In this document: positions 36,302 to 45,192 of the stretch, piece after piece
Layout: every line of letters starts with the position of its first letter
Numbering within the stretch: the stretch's first letter is position 1
Origin: Streptococcus thalassemiae
GTDB lineage: Bacteria; Bacillota; Bacilli; Lactobacillales; Streptococcaceae
Assembly (NCBI RefSeq): GCF_903645285.1
Contig: NZ_CAHJXN010000004.1
Coordinates: forward strand, 372,305-436,304
DNA: 64,000 bases
Reading direction: 5' to 3'
Notes under the pieces: model-generated
What the model was told of the DNA's origin: nothing
Database searches by the model: none
What the model saw: only the letters and a program-made list of their open reading frames with translations
Made by a program: the position numbers and the translations under genes

Positions 36302-36807
36302 TAGACTTCCTTTCTCTTGCGGTATTGGATGGTAAAATCATAAGGATTTTTCTCATCTTTGGCGTAAAATTTGCTTGAAACTGTCTCAAAAAGAGATAAG
36401 TCAAACTCCTCAGGAAAATAGGTATCTCCCTCCACCCGAGCATGAATGTGAGTGACAATCACTTCATCCAAATAGGACTCAAAAGCCTGAAAAATCTGCT
36501 TCCCACCGAGAATGTAGAGATTCTTTTCTTGAGTCTGATACCAGTCGAGAACAGACTGGACGTCCTGAAAAGTAGCAACCCCATCTATCTTTTCTTCCGG
36601 ATTACGCGTCAAAATCAGGGTCTCCCGTTGTGGAAGCAAGCGACGCCCCATTCCATCAAAGGTTACCCGCCCCATCAAGATAGCATGATTCAGAGTTGTT
36701 TCTTTAAAGTGTTGTAGTTCTGCTGGCAAATGCCAAGGCAGACGATTGTCCTTACCAATCACACCCTCTTCATCCTGGGCCCAAATAGCTACGATTTTCT
36801 TAGTCAT
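36301..36807 (-). CDS. folA: Dihydrofolate reductase
   Basis: A 168-aa DHFR reducing dihydrofolate with NADPH. The substrate site is [11 protein letters not shown] and LPWHLPAEL (the Glu near residue 30 is the catalytic acid), and the NADPH site is [10 protein letters not shown]. Residue 100 is Leu (NLYIL-GG); Ile is usual in trimethoprim-susceptible pneumococci and I100L is the established resistance change. Gln-60 and Asp-20, seen in resistant mosaic alleles, are also present. Promoter -10 TAAAAT at 36835-36840 with extended TG; AAAGGATGG before the ATG. Confidence 0.96.
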   Translation of the reverse strand: MTKKIVAIWAQDEEGVIGKDNRLPWHLPAELQHFKETTLNHAILMGRVTFDGMGRRLLPQRETLILTRNPEEKIDGVATFQDVQSVLDWYQTQEKNLYILGGKQIFQAFESYLDEVIVTHIHARVEGDTYFPEEFDLSLFETVSSKFYAKDEKNPYDFTIQYRKRKEV

Positions 36808-36889
36808 GCTTCCATCCTTTTCACTGATAGTACTATTTTATCAAAAAACTCAAAAAAAGACTGGTTTGGAATAGCTTACAAAATAGAAA

Positions 36890-36917
36890 AAATCTGTAAG
36901 AAATTTCCTACAGATTT
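36890..36917 (-). terminator. dpr terminator
   Basis: AAATCTGTA/TACAGATTT hairpin followed by TTTTTC on the minus strand, 20 nt after the stop codon. Confidence 0.75.
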
Positions 36918-36936
36918 ATCTATGTTGTCTTGTTTC

Positions 36937-37455
36937 TTACAAACCAGGTGCTTGTCCAAGTTCTGCGGCAAGCATCCAAACTGTTTTCTCAAGTTCAGCC
37001 TTAGCACCAACAAAAATATCGTTTGTAACATCATCGCCTTCTTCGTCAGTCACATCCAACGCTTTTTGGAAAAGAGTGATGAGGTAGCGATAAATAGCTA
37101 GAACACGTTCCAAGCTTTCTTCAACATTACGGTATTCACCAGCTTCTTCTTCGATTTCACTGTTTTGAAGGAACTCTGTCAAAGTAGAGAATGGGCTTCC
37201 ACCAAGTGTGATCAAGCGTTCGCTGATTTCATCTAAATGACCATCAAGAGCATCCATGTACTCATCCATTTTTGGATGCCATACCATAAAGCCGCGTCCA
37301 CGCATGTACCAGTGCACTTGATGAAGAGCAATATGCGCTACATACAAATCTGCTACTGCTTGATTCAAAACTTCCTTTGTTTTTGCCAATGCTACTGGCG
37401 CTGCTTTTGTTAATGTTGCGACATCTTTTGCTGCTTCTTTTTTCAATTCTACCAT
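36937..37455 (-). CDS. dpr: Dps-like peroxide resistance protein Dpr
   Basis: A 172-aa Dps ferritin-like protein. The ferroxidase site ligands are in [12 protein letters not shown] (about 44-55) and [19 protein letters not shown] (about 63-81, with the D/E ligands). It forms a 12-mer that oxidises and stores iron and prevents Fenton damage from the species' own H2O2. The extended N-terminus rich in Lys/Ala is usual. Its promoter overlaps a perfect inverted repeat (37508-37526). Confidence 0.95.
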   Translation of the reverse strand: MVELKKEAAKDVATLTKAAPVALAKTKEVLNQAVADLYVAHIALHQVHWYMRGRGFMVWHPKMDEYMDALDGHLDEISERLITLGGSPFSTLTEFLQNSEIEEEAGEYRNVEESLERVLAIYRYLITLFQKALDVTDEEGDDVTNDIFVGAKAELEKTVWMLAAELGQAPGL

Positions 37456-37507
37456 TTTATTTTACCTCATTCATTATTTTTATGTAACCACTTCTTAATG
37501 ATTACTA

Positions 37508-37540
37508 CCTTAGTATACTACTAAGGAAAGATAATAGCAA
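37508..37540 (-). promoter_or_regulatory. dpr promoter overlapping a palindromic operator candidate
   Basis: Minus strand -35 TTGCTA (37535-37540), 17-nt spacer, -10 TATACT (37512-37517). The -10 lies within CCTTAGTA-TAC-TACTAAGG (37508-37526), an 8-bp inverted repeat, so a repressor there would block polymerase. The leader to the ATG is about 50 nt. Confidence 0.7.
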
Positions 37541-37619
37541 GCCAAATGACCCACATGAGAAAAGTTGCAATAGACTGATAATTTAAGAATTCTTTAGAAG
37601 ACGAAAAAGAGGTCTGGAT

Positions 37620-37742
37620 GCTTATAGTCCATGGAAATCCATCAGCAAACTAGGAAGCCAAACCCATCTTGACCAAAGCACAAGTTTTGAGGTCGCAGGT
37701 AGAACTGAGCACGCTGATGTGGTTTGAAGAAATTCCCCAAGA
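37620..37742 (-). repeat. Degenerate BOX-like remnant
   Basis: The stretch resembles a BOX variant in reverse: CAGCAAACTAGGAAG, then CAAAGCACAAGTTTTGAGGT, then GATGTGGTTTGAAGAAATT. It carries many substitutions compared with the element at 11572-11682. It seems an old, decayed copy. Confidence 0.6.
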
Positions 37743-37743
37743 C

Positions 37744-37847
37744 TATAATAGATTGAAATAAGAGGGAACCAAGTCGATTAGGAAAGACAAATGAATTTCT
37801 AAAAATGTTTTAGCAACCGCAATGTCCTGGTCTATATTCAATCTATA
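37744..37847 (+). repeat. RUP-like element, copy 1
   Basis: A 104-bp element with ends TATAATAGATTGAAATAAG and TATATTCAATCTATA-type inverted terminal repeats. It contains the internal GATTAGGAAAG ... TTTCTAAAAATGTTTTAG also found in copy 2. RUPs are 107-bp non-autonomous elements of pneumococci thought to be moved by an IS630-type transposase into TA sites. Confidence 0.7.
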
Positions 37848-37950
37848 GTAAAATGAAATAAGAATAAGACGAATTGATTAGGATAGTCAAATCAATTTCT
37901 AACAATGTTTTAGAAGTCAAGGTGTACTATTCTAACTTCAATATACTATA
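37844..37950 (+). repeat. RUP-like element, copy 2
   Basis: Exactly 107 bp from TATAGTAAAATGAAATAAG to TTCAATATACTATA, sharing its first TATA with the end of copy 1. It looks like insertion of one RUP next to another at a TA target. The remainder, 37951-38060, is AT-rich and holds no gene I can see. Confidence 0.72.
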
Positions 37951-38060
37951 TAAACATAAACTTCATTTCCGAGCAAGTTCTTGAATTTACTCGAGGATAA
38001 ACTATCATAAAACAAAGAAAAAGAGGGTGCTAGTATCACATCCCTCTTTCAAATCATCGC

Positions 38061-39518
38061 TTAATACCAAACGCTGACATCTACGCGCCCTTGGATTCCT
38101 TTCATGTATTCAGAAGAGGTATATTGCCAACCTTTTTCTCCTGAATAATGAGGGTTTTCCCATTCTAAAGCATTGGTATAGGCCGCTACCCAGTTTACAT
38201 GTTTTAAAATATCTGGGTGTTTTAAACGCGTCTGTAATAAACTACGATAGCTATAGACATACACATTTTGATAACCCGCCTGCTTCATTGTTGCCATATA
38301 TTTGTTGATAATCTTGACCCAGGTTCCAGTATCACTTGGAGCCCTCTTGGTCTTATTGCCATATTCCCAGTTCTCAACATCGTAGTAGATAGGGTAAGAC
38401 AAGTTCATCTTGTATTTTTTCAAGAGTTCAATGGTTTGATTAGCATCATTCTCAGCATCGGTCTCATTTTCAGCATAAGTATAAAGGTAAACACCGTAAG
38501 GAATTCCAAGACGGTTTAACTCCTTAATATTATGAGCCAATTCCTTGTCCTCAGTTCCACTATAGCCCAAACGAACAATGACACCATCTACTTCATTTTC
38601 ATCAATAACCTTTTTCCAATCATTGATACGACCATTGTGCTCACTAATATCAATGACTTTCTTAGCATGTTCGGTTCCCACTTGCTCTTCTCTATTATTA
38701 AAGAAATAGCGTTTACCATCTCTGTGAACCCAGCCGACATTTAAATCTTTCTTTTCTTTGAGCTCACCAGAGGCCGCAAAGATATAGCGAGCACCATCCA
38801 TAATCACTTCGTCAGTCGCCATGGCACCACTTCCAGTCAAATAGTAGTTGCCTTGCCACTCATTCCGAGCCATATAGCCCCACTTCTTGAAATAGTACCA
38901 TTTGCCACCCACTTTTTGCCACTCTTGGTTGGCATAAGTTCCATCGGATTTTAGATAAAAATAAGCAGAATAAGCCGGATCATAAAGCCATTCATTTTGC
39001 ATCATGGCACCTTGACCATTCAAGAAATAACTTCCTTGCCATTGGCTTTTAGCCATGTAACCCCACTCCTTGAAGTAATACCACTTATTTCCAATCAATT
39101 GCCATTCTTGATGAGCATAAGCCCCATCTGACTTGAGATAAAACCAACTCTTGTAATTATTATCATAAAGCCACTCGTTTTGGGCCATATAGCCACCTGA
39201 TTTCAGGTAGTAATTTCCATGCCATTCATTCTGCGCGTAACGACCATCTGACTTAATATAAAACCAAGCCTTATAGTAGTTGTCAAAAATCCATTCACTT
39301 TGTGCTTTAGAACCATCAGCCTTTACATAATAATCCCCATCCCAGTGGGCAGAGACACTGTTTCTCTGTTCATTGCTACTAGTTGATGAAGTCCCTGTTG
39401 ATAGACTAGATTTTTCTGAAACTGTGCTTCCACTTGTTTCATCTGCCGCAATTCCTGAAACTCTTGCGCCAAGTAAGCAGAGACTTGCTAGCCCTATACA
39501 TACAATTTTTGTTTTCAA
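38061..39518 (-). CDS. lytC: LytC-type choline-binding lysozyme (GH25 N-acetylmuramidase)
   Basis: A secreted autolysin of 485 aa. It has a signal peptide (KTKIVCIGLASLCLL, cleavage near GIA-AD), a short Ser/Thr linker, then about 11 choline-binding repeats (W-YY-K/F-G pattern, about 55-275) and a C-terminal GH25 domain with the acid residues VIDISEHNG and YYDVENW. It hydrolyses the MurNAc-GlcNAc bond. I use the TTG start at 39518 with GGAGAGGAA 4 nt upstream; the longer in-frame reading begins at a GTG in the tpiA terminator hairpin. The C-terminal GH25 is the opposite layout to most choline-binding enzymes and typical of LytC. Confidence 0.92.
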   Translation of the reverse strand: MKTKIVCIGLASLCLLGARVSGIAADETSGSTVSEKSSLSTGTSSTSSNEQRNSVSAHWDGDYYVKADGSKAQSEWIFDNYYKAWFYIKSDGRYAQNEWHGNYYLKSGGYMAQNEWLYDNNYKSWFYLKSDGAYAHQEWQLIGNKWYYFKEWGYMAKSQWQGSYFLNGQGAMMQNEWLYDPAYSAYFYLKSDGTYANQEWQKVGGKWYYFKKWGYMARNEWQGNYYLTGSGAMATDEVIMDGARYIFAASGELKEKKDLNVGWVHRDGKRYFFNNREEQVGTEHAKKVIDISEHNGRINDWKKVIDENEVDGVIVRLGYSGTEDKELAHNIKELNRLGIPYGVYLYTYAENETDAENDANQTIELLKKYKMNLSYPIYYDVENWEYGNKTKRAPSDTGTWVKIINKYMATMKQAGYQNVYVYSYRSLLQTRLKHPDILKHVNWVAAYTNALEWENPHYSGEKGWQYTSSEYMKGIQGRVDVSVWY

Positions 39519-39540
39519 TCTTTCCTCTCCTATAAAAAAT

Positions 39541-39565
39541 GGAACAGGCACCTGAATGCTGTTCC
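39541..39565 (-). terminator. tpiA terminator
   Basis: GGAACAG/CTGTTCC hairpin with an 11-nt loop and six T on the minus strand, 20 nt after the tpiA stop. It lies directly before the lytC ribosome site. Confidence 0.85.
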
Positions 39566-39584
39566 ACCTAGCTTTTGCTACTGA

Positions 39585-40343
39585 TTATTTTACAAAGTCA
39601 AGCAAAGCCAAGAAGCTTTCAGCTTCAAGTGACGCACCACCTACAAGGGCACCGTCAACGTCTGGACAAGCCATGTATGAAGCAACGTTCTCAGGTTTAA
39701 CAGAACCACCGTATTGAACACGAACTTTGTCCGCAACTTCTTGACCGAAGTCAGCAGCTACAACGTCACGAACAACTTTACACATTTTTTGTGCATCGTC
39801 TTGTGAAGCTGATTTACCAGTACCGATAGCCCAGATTGGCTCATAAGCGATAACTGATGCAGCAACTTGTTCAGCAGTCAATCCAGCCAGTGCAGCAGAT
39901 ACTTGAGCACCTACGAATTCAGCAGCTTTACCAGCTTCGTAAGTTTCAAGTGACTCACCACAACAGATGATTGGAAGCATACCGTTTGCAAAGATTGCTT
40001 TTGCTTTTTTGTTGATATCTTCGTCAGTTTCATGGAAGTAGTCACGGCGTTCTGAGTGACCGATAACAACGTAGTCAGTACCGATTTCTTTCAAAACTTG
40101 TGGGCTAGTTTCACCAGTGAAAGCACCTGCATTTTCAAAATAGCAGTTTTGAGCAGCAACTTTAAGGTTTGAACCTTTTGCAGCAGCAAGAACAGTTGTC
40201 AAATCAAGAGCTGGAGCAGCGATACCTGCTTCAACAAGATCTGATGAAGGAAGTTTTGATGCAACTGCTTCAACGAATGCTTTAGCTTCTTCTGGATTTT
40301 TGTTCATTTTCCAGTTACCAGCGATAAATGGTTTACGTGACAT
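39585..40343 (-). CDS. tpiA: Triosephosphate isomerase
   Basis: A 252-aa TIM barrel. It has NWKMN at residues 9-13 with the catalytic Lys, GHSERR with the His, and [11 protein letters not shown] with the Glu. It interconverts glyceraldehyde-3-P and DHAP in glycolysis. I use the ATG at 40343 (MSRKPF) because the AGAGGT ribosome site lies inside the 7-codon upstream extension. Strong promoter at 40379-40407, single-gene transcript. Confidence 0.97.
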   Translation of the reverse strand: MSRKPFIAGNWKMNKNPEEAKAFVEAVASKLPSSDLVEAGIAAPALDLTTVLAAAKGSNLKVAAQNCYFENAGAFTGETSPQVLKEIGTDYVVIGHSERRDYFHETDEDINKKAKAIFANGMLPIICCGESLETYEAGKAAEFVGAQVSAALAGLTAEQVAASVIAYEPIWAIGTGKSASQDDAQKMCKVVRDVVAADFGQEVADKVRVQYGGSVKPENVASYMACPDVDGALVGGASLEAESFLALLDFVK

Positions 40344-40378
40344 TTCACATACCTCTTTTTTCAATTTATTTTCTATTT

Positions 40379-40407
40379 ATTTTATCACAATTAAACACAG
40401 CTTGCAA
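40379..40407 (-). promoter_or_regulatory. tpiA promoter
   Basis: Minus strand -35 TTGCAA (40402-40407), 17-nt spacer, -10 TAAAAT (40379-40384) with extended TG. This is one of the best promoter matches in the window, fitting a highly expressed glycolytic gene. Confidence 0.78.
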
Positions 40408-40440
40408 ATCTTACTCGAATTTCAAGCCTGCTGCCAACGA

Positions 40441-41118
40441 TTAATCCTTCCAGAGATCCATGGCATTTCTGAAATCTGCAGATACCTGTGTCAACTGAGG
40501 ATTGCTTGCTTCTCTTTCTGCCCGCTTAGCCTCAATTTGAGCCACACTTTTGATACCTTCATGGCGCCAGTTTCTCAAAATCGCCTGAATGTACTTCCAG
40601 TTTGCTTTTCCATTTAAAACAGCTTCACGAAGAGCTTCCTTAATCAAGTCAGCACTGGTTTCATCTTCCTTTAGTGTCTTGGTCAAATCCTCAATCTCAA
40701 AAGGTGTCAACAAGCGTCCCAACTCCTGTTGGAAGGTTTCTACCAAATCTTTGAGCTGATTTTGAGGTGTCAACTGGTCTGAACTCGAATGAGTGACTCC
40801 AAGCAAATCATCCAAACGTTCCAAAGTCAAACTAGCATCAAAAAGCAATTCGATTTCACCATTTAATTCGATAGTACGGTACTGAAGCAGTCCCCTCTCC
40901 GTCAGATTAGAGATGGACTGGTTGACATCCGAAATTTCCTTTCCAATCCTTTCAGCAATCTGGCTGGGCGACATTTCTTCCAAACCTGTCGTATTTTGCA
41001 AATAGAAAAATTGCCAGACCAGAAAATCATCGCTGGAAGGAAAGAGTTCCTTAAAATGCAAGAGCAGGGTACTCGGTAAAACCAAGTTCCCTGATTTAAA
41101 AGCGTCTAAATATGTCAT
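40441..41118 (-). CDS. dnaD: DnaD-like replication initiation protein
   Basis: A 225-aa DnaD: a winged-helix N-terminal domain (about 1-110; SQIAERIGKEISDVNQSI) and a DnaB_2/DnaD C-terminal domain (about 125-200; FQQELGRLLTPFEIEDL, WKYIQAILRNW with the YxxxIxxxW motif). It helps load the replicative helicase and remodels DNA. It follows metA after 8 nt. Confidence 0.92.
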   Translation of the reverse strand: MTYLDAFKSGNLVLPSTLLLHFKELFPSSDDFLVWQFFYLQNTTGLEEMSPSQIAERIGKEISDVNQSISNLTERGLLQYRTIELNGEIELLFDASLTLERLDDLLGVTHSSSDQLTPQNQLKDLVETFQQELGRLLTPFEIEDLTKTLKEDETSADLIKEALREAVLNGKANWKYIQAILRNWRHEGIKSVAQIEAKRAEREASNPQLTQVSADFRNAMDLWKD

Positions 41119-41126
41119 AATTCCTC

Positions 41127-42071
41127 TTATAAATACCCAAATGCGGATGCATCATCTTCTATTTTTCTCCAGTCAAAAGGCGTCTCCTGATAGACCGCAT
41201 AGTTCACCCAGTTACTGAAAAAGAGGGCTGCCGATGAAGACCAACAAAGACAAGGCGTCTGATTAACATCATCATCCTTAAAATAATTTTCTGGAATATG
41301 AGGAGCTAAACCTGCATCACAATCTCTGAAATACTCTTTTGCCAAGGTATCACGGTCATATTCCAAATGCCCAAAACTATAAATTTCACGCAAATCCCGA
41401 CTAGCCAAAATCGAAACCCCAACCTGAGGTCCCTCTGATAAAATCTCGAGATTGGTCTTATTCAGAATCTCTTCCTTAGAAATCTCCGTATGCCGAGAAT
41501 GAGGGGATACATAGCTATCATCAAAGCCTCTAAAGAGAAGGTGCCCTTCTTTTAAAGTATCCTGAGGATAAATACCTGATAGCTTACTGTCCATCTGGTA
41601 TTTTTCTACACCATAGCGCAGATAAAGCCCAGCCTGAGCCCCCCAACAGATATGAAGGGTCGAATAGACATGGGTCTTGGACCACTCAAGCACCTGGCTA
41701 AATTCCTCCCAATAGTCCACTTCCTCAAATGGTAAATGCTCAACTGGAGCACCCGTGATAATCATGCCATCAAAATACTCATCCTTAACTTCAGGAAAAG
41801 TTTTATAAAAGGTCTCCATGTGCTCTGAACGAGTTGTCTTAGAACGATGGCTTTCCATATAGAGAAAATCAATATCCAGTTGCAAGGGCGTATTGGCCAA
41901 ATGGCGCAACAGCTGGGTTTCTGTGACCATTTTCTGTGGCATGAGATTTAAGATTAAAATCTTCAAAGGACGGATATCTTGGTGGGCCGCACGTTGATCA
42001 TCCATGACAAAGATATTCTCTGTCCGTAAAATCTCAACAGCTGGCAATTTTTTATCAATTCGAATCGGCAT
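41127..42071 (-). CDS. metA: Homoserine O-acyltransferase MetA (predicted acetyltransferase)
   Basis: A 314-aa MetA family enzyme for the first step of methionine synthesis. The catalytic Cys is in [11 protein letters not shown], the His in [10 protein letters not shown], and the Glu lies nearby in that segment. Although usually annotated as succinyltransferase, residue 111 is Glu (APVE), which in this family sets acetyl-CoA preference in place of Gly-111 of the E. coli enzyme. Inference: homoserine O-acetyltransferase. It is cotranscribed with dnaD (8-nt gap). Confidence 0.9.
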   Translation of the reverse strand: MPIRIDKKLPAVEILRTENIFVMDDQRAAHQDIRPLKILILNLMPQKMVTETQLLRHLANTPLQLDIDFLYMESHRSKTTRSEHMETFYKTFPEVKDEYFDGMIITGAPVEHLPFEEVDYWEEFSQVLEWSKTHVYSTLHICWGAQAGLYLRYGVEKYQMDSKLSGIYPQDTLKEGHLLFRGFDDSYVSPHSRHTEISKEEILNKTNLEILSEGPQVGVSILASRDLREIYSFGHLEYDRDTLAKEYFRDCDAGLAPHIPENYFKDDDVNQTPCLCWSSSAALFFSNWVNYAVYQETPFDWRKIEDDASAFGYL

Positions 42072-42230
42072 AACCCTCTCCTAACTGTATTCTTTCAGGA
42101 ATCATTGCATATGTTTGAAGCCAAATCTCAAACACCTAGTCCTTTTATTATACTGCAAGAAGATATAGTTTTCAATTATAGTTTTTCTCTAACTAGCTAT
42201 AGTCTATTTTTATATCCTAATGTAGAGAAA

Positions 42231-42247
42231 ACAGCCCTAGGGACTGT
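42231..42247 (-). terminator. apt terminator
   Basis: ACAGTCCC-T-AGGGCTGT hairpin, then TTTTC on the minus strand, 6 nt from the stop codon. Confidence 0.85.
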
Positions 42248-42253
42248 TTTTCA

Positions 42254-42766
42254 TTAATAATGCATCAAAACTTTGTAATCGTAGTCACCGATTTTTTCAC
42301 GACCGTTCAATTCATCCAATTCAACAAGGAAGGCACAACCCGCTACAACACCACCAAGTTTTTCAATCATTTCGATAGTTGCCTTAACAGTTCCACCTGT
42401 TGCCAAGAGGTCATCTACGATCAGAACACGTTGACCTGGCTTGATGGCATCAGCATGCATAGTCAAGGTATCAACACCGTACTCTTTTTCATAGTCAGCA
42501 GAAATGACTTCGCGTGGTAATTTTCCTGGCTTACGAACAGGAGCAAAACCAATTCCCAACTCAAAGGCAACTGGACAGCCCACGATAAATCCACGAGCCT
42601 CAGGCCCTACGATCATGTCGATTTTCTTGTCAGTAGCATACTGAACGATTTCACGAACAGCATAGCTATAAGCATTTCCATCAGCCATCAAAGGACTGAT
42701 ATCACGAAAAGTAATCCCTTCCTTCGGATAATTTTCAATTGTTGCAATGTAATCTTTTAAATTCAT
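42254..42766 (-). CDS. apt: Adenine phosphoribosyltransferase
   Basis: A 170-aa type I PRTase salvaging adenine to AMP with PRPP. The PRPP loop is [13 protein letters not shown] (about 117-129), and the N-terminal hood has FRDISPLM. Normal length. A -10 TATAAT with extended TG lies at 42799-42804. Single-gene unit with terminator. Confidence 0.96.
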   Translation of the reverse strand: MNLKDYIATIENYPKEGITFRDISPLMADGNAYSYAVREIVQYATDKKIDMIVGPEARGFIVGCPVAFELGIGFAPVRKPGKLPREVISADYEKEYGVDTLTMHADAIKPGQRVLIVDDLLATGGTVKATIEMIEKLGGVVAGCAFLVELDELNGREKIGDYDYKVLMHY

Positions 42767-42798
42767 CTTTTTCTTTCTTTCAAAGTTTTTTACTCCCT

Positions 42799-42804
42799 AT
42801 TATA
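42799..42804 (-). promoter_or_regulatory. apt promoter (-10)
   Basis: Extended -10 TGGTATAAT on the minus strand, 33 nt from the ATG. Confidence 0.6.
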
Positions 42805-42937
42805 CCATATTTTCTAGTAAAGAAGAAAGAGAAAACAATATTTCATCTGCTAATCACCCTATAAGCCAAACAAGATGACCATTTTTATTCAAGGAGTATC
42901 ACAAGATAGATGCATAATATGACTTCCCTAACAAAAA

Positions 42938-42962
42938 GGAGAGAAGCATTTTGTTTCTCTCC
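42938..42962 (-). terminator. msmK terminator
   Basis: GGAGAGAA/TTCTCTCC stem followed by TTTTTG on the minus strand, 77 nt after the msmK stop. The stretch between the stop and this stem contains interleaved inverted repeats (42974-43020). Confidence 0.78.
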
Positions 42963-42973
42963 CTAGATTAACT

Positions 42974-43020
42974 GATATCTCTCCACTACAATTGATAAAG
43001 AGATATCTTTTCTTGTAGTG
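42974..43020. repeat. Two interleaved inverted repeats in the msmK 3' region
   Basis: GATATCTCT (42974-42982) pairs with AGAGATATC (42999-43007), and CACTACAA (42984-42991) pairs with TTGTAGTG (43013-43020). The pairs cross one another, so they form either a pseudoknot or alternate folds. On the plus strand TTTTCTT follows the first pair. Confidence 0.65.
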
Positions 43021-43038
43021 CTTTGAATTTTATTTATT

Positions 43039-44169
43039 TTAATAGACTGTTTTTTCAGTTTCTACATCAAAGAAGTGTGCTTTGTTCAAGTCAAATCCAA
43101 GCTCAACTGTTGCACCTGTCTGCAAGTAGTCACGAGCATCAACTTTAGCAACAAATTCGTCTTTACCAACTTGGCAGTAAAGGTGAGATTCTGAACCAAG
43201 CAGTTCTGATACAGAGATAGTCGCTTTTACAACACAGTCTGGGAATGTTTCAAGGAAAGCAGGTTCTGCATTCACATCTTCTGGACGGATACCGAAAATC
43301 AACTCTTTACCTTCGTAGCCTTTTTCGCGAAGAACTTTCAATGCTCCTTCTGGAACTTTCAAACGGAAACCATCAGAAATAATTTCGCTTCCAACCAATT
43401 TCACGTTGATGAAGTTCATTGCTGGGCTTCCGATGAATCCTGCTACGAATTTATTAACTGGGTTTTTGTAAACTTCTTGAGGAGTACCGATTTGTTCAAC
43501 ACGTCCGATAGTACCTGTACCAGCAGGGTTCTTAGTTGCTGACATGATAACGATACGGTCTGCAAGTGTCATCGCTTCTGTTTGGTCGTGAGTTACGTAG
43601 ATAGTTGTAGCTCCGATACGACGGTGGATTTTCGCAATTTCAGCACGCATTGATACACGAAGTTTAGCATCCAAGTTTGACAAAGGTTCGTCCATCAAGA
43701 ACACTTTTGCATCGCGGACAATTGCACGCCCCATGGCAACACGTTGACGTTGACCACCTGAAAGGTCAGCTGGTTTACGTTCCAAGAATTCTTTCAATCC
43801 AAGGATTTCAGCTGCTTCTTGCACACGTTTATCGATATCTTCCTTGCTGTATTTACGCAATTTCAAACCGAAAGCCATGTTATCGTAAACAGTCATGTGT
43901 GGGTAAAGAGCGTAGTTTTGGAATACCATGGCGATGTCGCGGTCTTTTGGAGCTACGTCGTTGACAACCACGCCATCAATAGATGCAGTACCTTCTGTGA
44001 TGTCTTCAAGACCAGCAATCATACGAAGAGTTGTTGATTTACCACATCCTGAAGGTCCTACGAAAACGATAAATTCTTTATCTTTGATGTTCAAGTTGAA
44101 ATCTTCAACTGAATAGTGTTCGCTGTTTGGATATTTTTTGTAAATATTTTTAAGATTTAATTCTACCAT
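43039..44169 (-). CDS. msmK: Multi-sugar ABC transporter ATPase MsmK
   Basis: A 376-aa CUT1-family sugar ABC ATPase. Walker A is GPSGCGKST (about 38-46), the signature LSGGQRQR, Walker B VFLMDEP, and a C-terminal OB/TOBE regulatory domain follows (about 240-376; FGIRPEDV). MsmK is a shared ATPase that energises several sugar importers in streptococci, which is why it stands alone with no permease genes nearby. A cre-like site overlaps its promoter. Confidence 0.93.
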   Translation of the reverse strand: MVELNLKNIYKKYPNSEHYSVEDFNLNIKDKEFIVFVGPSGCGKSTTLRMIAGLEDITEGTASIDGVVVNDVAPKDRDIAMVFQNYALYPHMTVYDNMAFGLKLRKYSKEDIDKRVQEAAEILGLKEFLERKPADLSGGQRQRVAMGRAIVRDAKVFLMDEPLSNLDAKLRVSMRAEIAKIHRRIGATTIYVTHDQTEAMTLADRIVIMSATKNPAGTGTIGRVEQIGTPQEVYKNPVNKFVAGFIGSPAMNFINVKLVGSEIISDGFRLKVPEGALKVLREKGYEGKELIFGIRPEDVNAEPAFLETFPDCVVKATISVSELLGSESHLYCQVGKDEFVAKVDARDYLQTGATVELGFDLNKAHFFDVETEKTVY

Positions 44170-44201
44170 GAGGTGAACTCCTTTTGTCTTTTGATAATTA
44201 T

Positions 44202-44224
44202 ATTATAGATGAAAACGCTTTACA
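44202..44224 (-). promoter_or_regulatory. msmK promoter with cre-like site
   Basis: -10 TATAAT (44202-44207) on the minus strand, with a weak -35. ATGAAAACGCTTTACA at 44209-44224 matches the core of a catabolite-response element (TGnAAnCGnT). A bound CcpA would lie in the spacer and repress transcription on glucose. Confidence 0.6.
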
Positions 44225-44423
44225 TTTCTATGGCAAGATGACCAAAAAAATAAAAAAGTTCTGTGCAACTTGCACAAAACTTTAGAGAAGATCGGAGAAT
44301 TTGAAAAAGATAATCTTTATTATTCTTCTATGACAAAAGCAGAAACAAAGATTAGCTTTCCCATATTTTCGCTGATTTTCCACTACATTTGACTGGATTC
44401 CAATTTTTTAGAGAAATACAAAA

Positions 44424-44443
44424 GAGCTAGCCTAAGCTAACTC
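44424..44443 (-). terminator. tRNA-Leu terminator
   Basis: GAGTTAGC-TTAG-GCTAGCTC hairpin (one G-T pair) followed by TTTTG, 8 nt after the tRNA 3' end. Confidence 0.78.
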
Positions 44444-44451
44444 TTATCCTA

Positions 44452-44537
44452 TGCGGAGAGAGGGACTTGAACCCTCACGACCTAAAGCGGTCACAGGATC
44501 CTTAGTCCTGCGCGTCTGCCAATTCCGCCATCCCCGC
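44452..44537 (-). tRNA. tRNA-Leu (anticodon AAG)
   Basis: An 86-nt class II tRNA. The acceptor stem GCGGGGA pairs with TCTCCGC, the TpsiC arm holds GGTTCAAGTCC, and the anticodon stem CAGGA/TCCTG encloses CTAAGGA, giving anticodon AAG for CUU codons. A long variable arm (GACCGCTTTAGGTC) is typical of leucine. The 3' CCA is not encoded. Single tRNA, outside rRNA operons. Confidence 0.95.
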
Positions 44538-44616
44538 GTCGATTACTTTACTAGTATATCAACTTTTGGGATACTTGTCAACACTTTTTTCAAATTTTTT
44601 CATTTCATTAACCAAA

Positions 44617-45192
44617 TTACTCTAAAATTTCATTTAGATTTTCATCTACTAACTTAGCTCCAAGTGTGTTTTTGAAATGACCTAGGGCAAATTGATGATT
44701 TTCAGGCCAGATGGAAGCAACAGCTGGTTTAACAATCTCGATGTCATATCCTAGATTATAGGCATCTATAGCTGTATGTAGGACACAGATATCCGTCAAG
44801 ACACCTGTTAAGATAACGGTAGAAATTCGACGCTCTCTCAAACGGATATCCAGGTCAGTCCCTGAAAAAGCTGAGTAATGGCGTTTATCCATCCAAAAGA
44901 CACGACTGTCTGAACCATGCTCTTGATAAAAGGTCCCCAAATCTCCATATAAATTCCGTCCGCTCGTCCCAATCAGATTATGAGGAGGGAATAGTTTACT
45001 TTCTGGATGGAAACAATCATTTTCCTCGTGCGCATCAATGTTAAAGAAGATGTAATCTCCGCGTTCAAAAGCTAACCGAGTCACCTTGCTAATGGCATCC
45101 GAAATAGCCTGAGCTGGAGCCCCTGCTGTCAATTTACCACTATCAGCAACAAAATCTTCCGTATAGTCAATCGAAATCAAAGCCTTAGTCAT
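44617..45192 (-). CDS. pncA: Nicotinamidase (isochorismatase-like cysteine hydrolase)
   Basis: A 191-aa cysteine hydrolase. The catalytic Asp is in ISIDYTEDF (near residue 9), the Lys in MDKRHYSAF, and the Cys in GVLTDICVLHTAIDAYNLGY. This fits nicotinamidase, which releases nicotinate from nicotinamide for NAD salvage; other isochorismatase-like activities cannot be excluded. Its start overlaps the codY stop by 1 nt, an arrangement conserved in pneumococci. Confidence 0.87.
   Translation of the reverse strand: MTKALISIDYTEDFVADSGKLTAGAPAQAISDAISKVTRLAFERGDYIFFNIDAHEENDCFHPESKLFPPHNLIGTSGRNLYGDLGTFYQEHGSDSRVFWMDKRHYSAFSGTDLDIRLRERRISTVILTGVLTDICVLHTAIDAYNLGYDIEIVKPAVASIWPENHQFALGHFKNTLGAKLVDENLNEILE

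Noticed and set aside
39519..39551. Longer N-terminus for LytC starting at GTG 39551
   Set aside because: The codon lies inside the tpiA terminator stem, has no ribosome site, and the extra 11 residues would spoil the signal peptide.
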